Below, piece after piece: positions 1-5,960 of a DNA stretch of 6,127 bases (the stretch's first letter is position 1; each line of letters begins with the position of its first letter). Source of the DNA: an uncultured Prevotellaceae bacterium. GTDB lineage: Bacteria; Bacteroidota; Bacteroidia; Bacteroidales; Bacteroidaceae. The DNA lies in assembly GCA_947306845.1 (NCBI GenBank), contig CAMZHP010000211.1:1-6127 (forward strand). The letters run 5' to 3'. The position numbers were made by a program, and so were the translations under genes. The notes beneath the pieces were generated by a model that saw only the letters and a program-made list of their open reading frames with translations, was not told the origin of the DNA and searched no databases.

Positions 1-44
1 TATAGGAGATTATAGGATAGGAAGAACTATAATGACTATTTTTT

Positions 45-1307
45 CTATTGGGTGGTTGTTTCGGTGTCGGGCACCAATTTGAAGAGTTTGTCGCTAGGGC
101 GCACTTTAGCTGGCACAGGGATGGAGACATGCTGTTGCTTGTGTGCTGTTTGCACCGGTTGCAAATCATAACGTATCTCTGTGGCATCAAGATAGATTAC
201 GCCTGTGGTAGGTCCGGTAATCAAGAGTTTGTCGCCCACGCTAAACTCCGCTGCTTCGCATGTGAACTCCGCCACGCCCAACTTGGAATAGTATTTTACT
301 CCTCTACCCACATACACTTTGCGCATAGTGGCATTGCTGCCATAGTTCTTGTTCCACTCTCCCAGTCGCTGTCCCAGATAGTAGCCGTCCCAGAAGCCAC
401 GGTTGAAGACACTGGCGAGACGTGCGTCCCACTCGTCTTTCTTCTCTTCGGTAAAAGAACCTTCGATGACACTTCTGATGGCCTCTTTATAGCATTTCAC
501 CACGGTATAGACATATTCAGGTCCGCGCGCCCTTCCCTCAATCTTGAACACCCGCACTCCAGCCTTCATCATCTGGTCGATGAACCGGAGAGTCTTCAGG
601 TCTTTGGGACTCATCACGTATTTGTTGTCGATGACGAGCTGTGTACCTGTTTCATTGTCGGTGACGGTATACGAGCGCCGGCAGAGTTGCATGCACTCGC
701 CACGGTTGGCCGAGCGGGCGGCGTTGTCGAGGCTCAGGTAACATTTTCCGCTGATGGCCATGCATAAGGCGCCATGGCAGAACATCTCGATGCGCACCCG
801 TTGTCCGCCAGGGCCCCGCACGTCCTGCTCTTCTATCTGCCGTGCTATCTCTGCCACCTGACTGAGATTGAGCTCCCGTGCCAGCACCACTACATCAGCA
901 AACTGGGCGTAGAATTTCAGAGCCTCGATATTGCTGATATTTAATTGGGTAGAGAGGTGCACCTCTTGTTGGATACTGCGACAATAGGTCATCACGGCGA
1001 TATCACATGCGATGACGGCAGTGATACCTGCCTGGTGAGCGGCATCCACGATGTGGTGCATCGTCGCGATATCCTCGCCATAGATGATGGTATTGACGGT
1101 GAGATAGGTCTTGATGCCATGCGCCTGACATTCGGCAGCAATATGTTTCAGGTCGTCGATGGTGAAGGCATTGGCAGAGTGGGCCCTCATGTTGAGCTGT
1201 CCGATACCGAAATAAACGGAATCGGCTCCTGCCTGTATAGCTGCAGAAAGCGACTCCCGAGACCCTACGGGAGCCATCACCTCGAAATCGGATAATGGGC
1301 TATTCAT
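45..1307 (-). CDS. U32-family protein, probable RNA hydroxylation factor (TrhP/RlhA-like; annotated as 'U32 family peptidase')
   Basis: A 420-aa protein. Residues 174-192 match the U32 signature in full: E-x-F-x2-G-A-L-C-x4-G-x-C-x-L-S (E174, F176, G179, C182, G187, C189, S192). C205 and C209 follow in RGECMQLCR, so C182, C189, C205 and probably C209 could hold an Fe-S cluster. The N-terminal part (MAPVGSRESL, then AGADSVYFG near 27-34) is the usual barrel start of the family; the C-terminal ~90 residues look like the small beta domain of longer members. By family knowledge, characterised bacterial relatives (TrhP/YegQ, RlhA/YdcP, UbiU/UbiV) are prephenate- or oxygen-dependent hydroxylation factors for tRNA, 23S rRNA or ubiquinone, not proteases; which substrate applies cannot be read here. 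The frame stays open upstream to a TTG at 1400, but I chose the ATG at 1305-1307 because family homology starts right after it and the extension is unlike the family. It is a single gene divergent from its neighbour. Confidence 0.9.
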   Translation of the reverse strand: MNSPLSDFEVMAPVGSRESLSAAIQAGADSVYFGIGQLNMRAHSANAFTIDDLKHIAAECQAHGIKTYLTVNTIIYGEDIATMHHIVDAAHQAGITAVIACDIAVMTYCRSIQQEVHLSTQLNISNIEALKFYAQFADVVVLARELNLSQVAEIARQIEEQDVRGPGGQRVRIEMFCHGALCMAISGKCYLSLDNAARSANRGECMQLCRRSYTVTDNETGTQLVIDNKYVMSPKDLKTLRFIDQMMKAGVRVFKIEGRARGPEYVYTVVKCYKEAIRSVIEGSFTEEKKDEWDARLASVFNRGFWDGYYLGQRLGEWNKNYGSNATMRKVYVGRGVKYYSKLGVAEFTCEAAEFSVGDKLLITGPTTGVIYLDATEIRYDLQPVQTAHKQQHVSIPVPAKVRPSDKLFKLVPDTETTTQ

Positions 1308-1315
1308 ATCGTGGG

Positions 1316-1323
1316 CAAAATTA
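1316..1323 (-). promoter_or_regulatory. Possible -7 element (TAATTTTG) for the U32 gene
   Basis: On the minus strand the sequence TAATTTTG matches the Bacteroidota -7 consensus TAnnTTTG exactly and lies 8 nt before the chosen ATG. I see no TTG at the expected 19-21 nt upstream. A start site about 7 nt downstream would also leave almost no leader. It could therefore be a chance match in AT-rich DNA, or a promoter giving a nearly leaderless message. Confidence 0.3.
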
Positions 1324-1415
1324 GATAAAATCCATGAATTATCCGCTTGCTGAAAGAGAAAAATGCATTTTCCTGACCCAGTCGACAAAAAAACAAACAA
1401 AATGTACGAACATCG

Positions 1416-1445
1416 TTGTGATGTCTGAGGAAATGCTTAATTTTG
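1416..1445 (+). promoter_or_regulatory. Bacteroidota-type -33/-7 promoter for the C1 peptidase gene
   Basis: TTG at 1416-1418 and TAATTTTG at 1438-1445 are separated by 19 nt. This matches the housekeeping promoter form known from Bacteroides (TTTG or TTG, about 19-21 nt, TAnnTTTG). Transcription would begin near 1450-1453, giving a leader of roughly 12-15 nt that is mostly adenine. The position directly before a gene start, in a divergent gap, supports it. Confidence 0.6.
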
Positions 1446-1464
1446 CCATCAGATAAAAAAAAAC

Positions 1465-2511
1465 ATGAAGTTGTTCTTCCGCCTATTCCTCATCATCTTG
1501 CCCCTCTTCTCCTCGTGCGGCAAACGTCAAGCAGATAAGAAAGAGATTGTGGCCGAAAAATTCCATATCGACATTCAGTTGAAGACCACTCCTGTGAAAG
1601 ACCAGGGGTCGACCTCGCTTTGCTGGATCTATGCCATGCTCTCCACCATCGAGACCGAGCACCTGATGGAAGGAGATTCCATCGACCTGTCGGCCATTTT
1701 CCTGGGACGCCAACTGCTTTCGGAAGAAGCCTTACGGTGCTATAGCGACGACCATCACAGCATCTCTTTGCGCGGCATGGCACCCACCACCTTTCGCTTG
1801 TTGCAACGTTATGGTGCCATGCCCTTCACGTCATACCGTCTGCCCAACCACACCGATATGAGGAGTCTGGTCATGCAACTACAACAGAAAGCCGAAAACA
1901 GTAGAGCCCACCGCCGTGGACTGGAATCCCTGGCAGAAGACATCAACAAGACGCTCGACAATGCCCTTGGCCCCGTTCCGTCGTGGGTGTTCATGCTCGG
2001 TTGCCAATACACCCATCTGGAGTTTGCCCACAGCATTTACCAGCCCGGTGAATACACCGCCCTCACCAGTTTCACACACCATCCTTTTGGCAGCCGTTTT
2101 GTGCTTGAAGTGCCCGACAATCATTTTGGCGAGGAATTCCTCAACGTGCCTCTCGACACCCTCATGAGGTATATCGACCACGCTCTGCAAACAGGACATC
2201 CCGTTTGCTGGGAAGGAGACCATAGTGAAACCGGCTTTGATGCTTCGCGTGGCGTGGCGCGGCTTCCCAAGGGGCACGCACCTGTGACGCAGGCATCGCG
2301 TCAACGGATGTTCGACCACTTCTCCACGACCGACGACCACTGCCTCTGCATCGTTGGCATGGCCCACGACGACCAGGGCAAGAAATACTATCTCTGTAAG
2401 AACTCCTGGGGAAAAGACAATCCCTATGGAGGTTTCGTATACCTTGAAGAAGACTATGTGAGGGCCAAGACCATCAACGTAGTGATACCTACCAAAGCGC
2501 TCTATCCATAA
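1465..2511 (+). CDS. Papain-like (C1, bleomycin-hydrolase-like) cysteine peptidase, probable lipoprotein
   Basis: A 348-aa protein. The N-terminus (MKLFFRLFLIILPLFSSC) is a short basic and hydrophobic signal ending at Cys18, a plausible though relaxed lipobox (FSSC), so the mature protein is probably anchored in an envelope membrane facing the periplasm or outside. The catalytic set of clan CA is visible: Gln47 in KDQGST, nucleophile Cys53 in LCWIYA, His292 in DDHCLCIVGM, and Asn313 in CKNSWG. The 240-residue gap between Cys and His is longer than in papain and nearer to the C1B (PepC/bleomycin hydrolase) branch, and NSWG also suits that branch; total length is well below the ~450 aa of true aminopeptidase C. 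No obvious propeptide lies between Cys18 and the catalytic domain. The start follows an A-rich leader (a run of nine A) and no Shine-Dalgarno. The next gene follows after 11 nt, so they are probably cotranscribed. The substrate is unknown. Confidence 0.87.
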   Translation: MKLFFRLFLIILPLFSSCGKRQADKKEIVAEKFHIDIQLKTTPVKDQGSTSLCWIYAMLSTIETEHLMEGDSIDLSAIFLGRQLLSEEALRCYSDDHHSISLRGMAPTTFRLLQRYGAMPFTSYRLPNHTDMRSLVMQLQQKAENSRAHRRGLESLAEDINKTLDNALGPVPSWVFMLGCQYTHLEFAHSIYQPGEYTALTSFTHHPFGSRFVLEVPDNHFGEEFLNVPLDTLMRYIDHALQTGHPVCWEGDHSETGFDASRGVARLPKGHAPVTQASRQRMFDHFSTTDDHCLCIVGMAHDDQGKKYYLCKNSWGKDNPYGGFVYLEEDYVRAKTINVVIPTKALYP

Positions 2512-2522
2512 CCCTGAATACC

Positions 2523-3179
2523 ATGCAAGAGAAAAAAAGCATCCGTCTCGTCGTGCTCGATTTCGACGGAACCATCGGTGATACCCAGCAACTCATCATC
2601 AGCACCATGCAGAAGACCATCACCCATCTGCACCTACCTCCCCGCTCAGCCGAACAATGCAAGAAGATGATCGGCCTGCCGCTGAAACAGACTTTTACCG
2701 ACATGATAGAGATGAGCGACGAGATGGGCAACAGGTGCGTTGATGAATACCGTAGGATATTCGACGAGAACAATGGTCCCGGCATGGTGCCCGTCTTCCC
2801 CCATGTGCTCGATACGATCAAGGTCTTGAAGAAAGACGGCAAGACCCTCACCATAGCCAGCAGCAGATCCACCTCTTCACTCATGCAGTTTGTCCATGAC
2901 ATGCATTTAGAAGACTATTTCTCACTCGTGCTCAGTTGCGATGACATCCGTCATCCCAAGCCACATCCCGAAACCGTAGAGAAGACCCTTCGGCTTACAG
3001 GGTTCACCCCGGAAGAGACCATCGTCGTAGGCGACTCACCCTACGACATCCTCATGGGCCGAAACGCGGGTTGCCATACTGTGGGTGTGAGCTACGGCAA
3101 TGGAACGACAGATGAACTCATAGCAGCAGGCGCCGACCATATCATCGACGATTTCGCCGACCTGCTCCGCATCGTATGA
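2523..3179 (+). CDS. HAD-family hydrolase, phosphoglycolate phosphatase-like
   Basis: A 218-aa soluble protein of the usual length for Gph/PpaX-type HAD phosphatases. Motif I is VLDFDGTIGD, with nucleophile Asp13 and acid/base Asp15. Motif II is TIASSRS (Ser113). Motif III is HPKPHPE (Lys146). Motif IV is VVGDSPYDILMGRNAG (Asp171, Asp175). Residues ~20-90 form the helical C1 cap. The motif IV form GDSxxD favours a phosphatase over a beta-phosphoglucomutase (often EDSxxG), and GVSYGNG near 188-194 resembles the Gph-type tail. Family members remove phosphate from small metabolites (2-phosphoglycolate, pyrophosphate, sugar phosphates, nucleotides); the substrate cannot be assigned from sequence. 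The start ATG lies 11 nt after the peptidase stop, with no Shine-Dalgarno, so translation probably follows from the same transcript. The pairing with a lipoprotein peptidase does not suggest an obvious shared pathway. Confidence 0.9.
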   Translation: MQEKKSIRLVVLDFDGTIGDTQQLIISTMQKTITHLHLPPRSAEQCKKMIGLPLKQTFTDMIEMSDEMGNRCVDEYRRIFDENNGPGMVPVFPHVLDTIKVLKKDGKTLTIASSRSTSSLMQFVHDMHLEDYFSLVLSCDDIRHPKPHPETVEKTLRLTGFTPEETIVVGDSPYDILMGRNAGCHTVGVSYGNGTTDELIAAGADHIIDDFADLLRIV

Positions 3180-3185
3180 AAGCCT

Positions 3186-3207
3186 TTTGTTAATTAACGT
3201 TAACAAA
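3186..3207. repeat. AT-rich inverted repeat after the HAD gene (8-bp arms, 6-nt loop)
   Basis: TTTGTTAA at 3186-3193 pairs with TTAACAAA at 3200-3207 around TTAACG. It starts 7 nt after the HAD stop. Only one G-C pair per stem and no T-run directly after the right arm make it a poor intrinsic terminator. The near-symmetric GTTAA/TTAAC pattern looks more like a protein-binding operator for the following operon. No cognate regulator is identified. Confidence 0.45.
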
Positions 3208-3232
3208 TGCCACATATTCTTGTTTTTGGTAT

Positions 3233-3240
3233 TATTTTTG
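3233..3240 (+). promoter_or_regulatory. Possible -7 element (TATTTTTG) for the rpoN operon
   Basis: TATTTTTG matches the Bacteroidota TAnnTTTG consensus 34 nt before the ATG at 3275. I see no TTG at the expected distance upstream (around 3211-3213), so only half the promoter is supported. Placement in the only sizeable gap before a four-gene run makes a promoter here likely, whatever its exact boxes. Confidence 0.4.
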
Positions 3241-3242
3241 TC

Positions 3243-3257
3243 ATTGATAATATCAAT
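3243..3257. repeat. Short inverted repeat ATTGAT-AAT-ATCAAT before the operon start
   Basis: The arms ATTGAT (3243-3248) and ATCAAT (3252-3257) are perfect 6-bp complements around AAT. The sequence ATATCAA also recurs in tandem at 3250-3256 and 3258-3264. The site lies where the transcription start or early leader would be if the -7 element at 3233 is used, so an operator role is possible. The core resembles an FNR/Crp-type half-site pair but has a 3-nt spacer rather than 4. Confidence 0.35.
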
Positions 3258-3274
3258 ATATCAAGTTACTGCTG

Positions 3275-3916
3275 ATGGTAGCAAAATGGAATGACGAATA
3301 CTGGTTGTTGCTTATGCAACTATACTTGCGCAAGCCGATGGGCACCAAGCCCATCTACTCGCGTGGGATGGTGGACTTGGCCCTAGAGTTGCATCTCCCT
3401 CCCAAATATCTCTACGGCAAGATGTTGGAGTTGCGCCGTCTCGACACCCCCCGCATTGAGCACCTCTGGAACACCTATGCCAACCACCCCAAGAAGCTGA
3501 GCAAGGGTGTGCAATTGCTGCGACACATGCAGGGGTTCAACAATGCCGTGAGCTTCTACGAAGGCGTGGAAGTGAGCGAGTCGTTTGAGACGGAATTCAA
3601 GCCTCTTCCCGAGTGTGATATTCTCACACCGATGATGCTAGTCATCATACTCGACCAATATTTCCGCCTTACCCCCAACACGATGGTAGAAGAGACCTCT
3701 GAGATCAAGTCGCTTGCCCAGTTGATGGATATACCGGCCTCGCTCATTGTGGAAGTGATGGCCATCTATCAATGTCTTGACCCTTGTTTGCGTCGGAGCG
3801 ATATGCCCGCCAGTGCCTTAGTGGGCCCCTGCCGTCAGGTATGGCAACGCTACGGCAACGACGACCCTATCCGTCTAGCAGCTTATGCCTCCCAGCTCCA
3901 TGAATACTTCAGATAG
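3275..3916 (+). CDS. Conserved-looking protein of unknown function, coupled upstream of rpoN
   Basis: I do not recognise a named family in this 213-aa protein. It looks soluble: there is no signal peptide, and the only strongly hydrophobic stretch (MMLVIILDQYF, ~120-130) is too short and interrupted for a confident membrane span. Notable stretches are the aromatic start WNDEYWLLLMQLYL (5-18), SRGMVDLALELHLPPKYLYGKM (~29-50), the basic LRRLDTPRIEHLW (~53-65), HPKKLSKGVQLLR (71-83), and the repeated-looking helix pair LAQLMDIPASLIVEVMAIYQ (~137-156). The whole reads as mostly alpha-helical, and the short helix-turn-helix-like segments might bind nucleic acid or protein, but this is only an impression. 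Its TAG ends 2 nt before the rpoN ATG, implying translational coupling and matched expression with sigma-54. That context suggests, without proving, a role tied to sigma-54 or to the same envelope or metabolic programme. Codon use resembles that of its neighbours, with no sign of transfer. Confidence 0.85.
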   Translation: MVAKWNDEYWLLLMQLYLRKPMGTKPIYSRGMVDLALELHLPPKYLYGKMLELRRLDTPRIEHLWNTYANHPKKLSKGVQLLRHMQGFNNAVSFYEGVEVSESFETEFKPLPECDILTPMMLVIILDQYFRLTPNTMVEETSEIKSLAQLMDIPASLIVEVMAIYQCLDPCLRRSDMPASALVGPCRQVWQRYGNDDPIRLAAYASQLHEYFR

Positions 3917-3918
3917 CC

Positions 3919-5325
3919 ATGGCCACGAAGCAGAAACAGAAACAAATCCAGCAGCAGAAGGCCAAGCAGCGTCTCACTCCCCAACAAGTGCTGGTTGGAC
4001 AGCTGATTGAAAAACCCATCGATCAGCTGACGGAGTTCGTGCAGCAACAGATGCACGAGAATCCCGCCCTTGAGGAGAGCAACGACAACACATGGGAGAG
4101 CGAGACACCCCCCTCTGCGTCCGACAGCCCATCGATGGACGACACACGTGGCTACGATGACGATGACTATCTGCCTGTGTACACCACTGGGAAAACGATG
4201 GAGCCTAGTGATATGGTGTCGTTCTATGACAAGCTCAAGGAGCAAATGATGGAGTTGGAACTCGACGAGCGCCAACAATTCATGATGGACTACCTGATAG
4301 GTTCGCTCGACAACGATGGTCTCTTGCGCAAAAGCCTTGACACCATCAGCGACGAGATGGCCATCTATCATAATTTCGATGCCACGCCGGAGGAGATAGG
4401 CGAGGTGCTCAGAAGCTTGCAGGCTTTCGACCCTCCGGGTGTAGGTGCGCGTGACCTGCGCGAGTGTCTGCTGTTGCAAGTGGAGCGCAAGAAAGACCTT
4501 AGGATGCGTGAAATCCTCACACGCATCATCAACAACTATTTCGACGACTTGCTGAAGAACCATTGGGAAAAGATACAGCGCGTGCTGCATCTTACCGATG
4601 AGGAGAAGGCAGAGGCCCGTCAGGAAATCCGCAAACTGAATCCCCGTCCGGGTTCGGCTTTAGGCGAGGTGATGGGATTCAACATCCACCAGATTACTCC
4701 CGATTTCATCGTGGAGACCAATGATGACGGTCAGGTGACCTTTACGCTCAACCGTGGCCACATGCCCGCGCTCGAGGTTTCGGAATCGTATATCGAGTCG
4801 CTCGACAGCATGAAGAACCTCTCCAAGCGCGAAAAGGAGGCCATCCCCTCTCTGCGTCGCGACATCGACAAGGCCAAGGGCCTCATCGATGCCATCCAGC
4901 AACGTCAGAACACATTAAAGAAGACGATGGCATCGATCATTCGCCGTCAACACTGTTTCTTCATCGACGGTGATGAAGCCGACCTCCGTCCCATGACCCT
5001 GAAAGACGTGTCGGCCGATACCGGTCTCGACATCTCCACGATATCGCGCGTGACCAATGAGAAATATGCCGAGACGCGTTGGGGTATCTTCAGGTTGCGT
5101 TTTTTCTTTTCCGACAAGATAGACATTGATGGTGAGGAAGTATCGACGAGGAAGCTGAAAATCCTGTTGCAGGAAATCATCAATAATGAAGACAAGAGCC
5201 ACCCCCTCACCGACATGCAGATAGAACAATTGATGAAGCAGAAGGGCTTTCCGATAGCCCGCCGCACCATCGTAAAGTATAGAGAACAATTGGGCATACC
5301 CAAATCAACCCTCCGACGGCAATGA
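3919..5325 (+). CDS. rpoN: RNA polymerase sigma-54 factor
   Basis: A 468-aa protein, near the usual family length. Region I begins with a Lys/Gln-rich stretch (residues 4-17), then RLTPQQVLVGQLIEKP (18-33) and HENPALEE (46-53), the parts that contact activator ATPases and hold polymerase closed. Region II (~54-100) is acidic and low in complexity. The core-binding domain follows, with DPPGVGARDLRECLLLQ (171-187) as a clear family mark. A helix-turn-helix is at ~359-383 (MTLKDVSADTGL, STISRVTNEKY). The RpoN box ARRTIVKYRE (447-456), which reads the -24 element, is intact. Sigma-54 directs polymerase to -24/-12 promoters and needs an enhancer-binding ATPase; no such ATPase lies in this window. 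The ATG is 2 nt after the upstream stop, with no Shine-Dalgarno. The stop TGA overlaps the next start as ATGA. One oddity is AKGLIDAIQQRQ (~319-330), where proteobacterial sigma-54 usually has AKWF. Identity is secure. Confidence 0.98.
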   Translation: MATKQKQKQIQQQKAKQRLTPQQVLVGQLIEKPIDQLTEFVQQQMHENPALEESNDNTWESETPPSASDSPSMDDTRGYDDDDYLPVYTTGKTMEPSDMVSFYDKLKEQMMELELDERQQFMMDYLIGSLDNDGLLRKSLDTISDEMAIYHNFDATPEEIGEVLRSLQAFDPPGVGARDLRECLLLQVERKKDLRMREILTRIINNYFDDLLKNHWEKIQRVLHLTDEEKAEARQEIRKLNPRPGSALGEVMGFNIHQITPDFIVETNDDGQVTFTLNRGHMPALEVSESYIESLDSMKNLSKREKEAIPSLRRDIDKAKGLIDAIQQRQNTLKKTMASIIRRQHCFFIDGDEADLRPMTLKDVSADTGLDISTISRVTNEKYAETRWGIFRLRFFFSDKIDIDGEEVSTRKLKILLQEIINNEDKSHPLTDMQIEQLMKQKGFPIARRTIVKYREQLGIPKSTLRRQ

Positions 5326-5939
5326 AAGCAAAGCATATCATCATAATTGCCCAGGCACTGAGTTCCATTTTCTCTCCCTTCCACCTGCCAGTGGTAGGGC
5401 TGCTCCTATTGTTCTGCTTCAGTTACCTGAGTTTCCTTCCCTGGGATGTGAAGCTGTATATCCTGTTGCTTGTCTACACCTTCACCATATTGCTGCCTAC
5501 CGCCCTGATTCGTCTTTACCGGCGTTATCAAGGGTGGAGCCGCATTGAGCTTGGAATCAAGGAGCGGCGCATGGTGCCCTATGTCATTTCCATCATGTGC
5601 TATTTCACATGCTACTATCTGCTCAGCCTGAACCATGTATCACACTTCATCGGCAGCATCGTGGTGGCATCGCTCATGATACAAGTGGTGTGCGCCATCA
5701 TCAACCTGTGGTGGAAGATTTCCACCCACTCGGCAGCCATTGGCGGTGTGACGGGCGCTTTCGTAGCCTTTGCCGCCATATTCAACTTCAACCCAGTGTG
5801 GTGGATATGCCTGCTCCTGCTCCTTGCCGGCATGGTAGGAACCAGCCGCATCATCCTCAGGCAGCACACCTTGGAACAGGTTGTGGCCGGATATCTCATA
5901 GGCATTGTCTGTGCATTTCTGGCGGTAGTTTATGTATAA
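5322..5939 (+). CDS. PAP2-like polytopic membrane protein (phosphatidic acid phosphatase-related)
   Basis: A 205-aa membrane protein with about six or seven hydrophobic segments (near 20-39, 44-63, 87-103, 108-129, 138-157, 158-173, 187-205). Two PAP2 marks are visible. KISTHSAAIGG (132-142) matches the PSGH motif with His136 kept but Pro and Gly replaced. SRIILRQH (175-182) matches SR-x5-H, keeping Ser175, Arg176 and the nucleophilic His182. The Asp that normally follows three residues after that His is Gln186, with Glu185 beside it. A possible stand-in for the first motif is KERRMVP (80-86). Family members cleave lipid or isoprenoid phosphates at the membrane; the changed motifs leave activity uncertain, so it could be a divergent enzyme or a non-catalytic relative. 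Its ATG overlaps the rpoN stop (ATGA), giving tight translational coupling, and purE follows after 21 nt. Confidence 0.85.
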   Translation: MKAKHIIIIAQALSSIFSPFHLPVVGLLLLFCFSYLSFLPWDVKLYILLLVYTFTILLPTALIRLYRRYQGWSRIELGIKERRMVPYVISIMCYFTCYYLLSLNHVSHFIGSIVVASLMIQVVCAIINLWWKISTHSAAIGGVTGAFVAFAAIFNFNPVWWICLLLLLAGMVGTSRIILRQHTLEQVVAGYLIGIVCAFLAVVYV

Positions 5940-5960
5940 ACCCAACCAAACCATAACAAT

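Noticed and set aside
1..22. Short direct repeats of TATAGGA (1-7, 11-17) with a further TAGGA at 18-22.
   Set aside because: They are too short and cut by the window edge. No inverted ends, target duplication or array structure is visible to call a mobile element or CRISPR.
48..767. Plus-strand open frame of 239 codons opposite the U32 gene.
   Set aside because: It is a shadow of a gene with a full family signature on the other strand. Its protein is rich in His and Cys with no domain pattern, and no leader or promoter fits it.
1308..1400. Upstream extension of the U32 protein starting at TTG 1400.
   Set aside because: The extra 31 residues are unlike the family start, begin with a rare start codon, and would cover the divergent promoter gap. 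The ATG at 1307 directly precedes the conserved N-terminus.
1801..1819. Minus-strand sequence resembling a sigma-54 promoter: TGGCAC followed by TTGCA.
   Set aside because: The spacer between the two boxes is 7 nt instead of 5, and the site lies inside the peptidase coding region with no gene positioned to use it.
3186..3207. Intrinsic terminator for the peptidase-HAD transcript.
   Set aside because: The hairpin is almost all A-T and is not followed directly by a T-run. A terminator role is not supported, although termination somewhere in this gap is likely.
3244..3256. FNR-like site TTGAT-AAT-ATCAA.
   Set aside because: The FNR consensus has a 4-nt spacer; this has 3, which shifts the half-sites. 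It is kept only as an inverted repeat.
3883..4590. Long minus-strand open frame (235 codons) opposite rpoN.
   Set aside because: It lies antisense to a secure sigma-54 gene. Its composition is rich in Leu, His and Val, as expected from the complement of Gln/Glu/Asp-rich codons, and it shows no recognisable domain.
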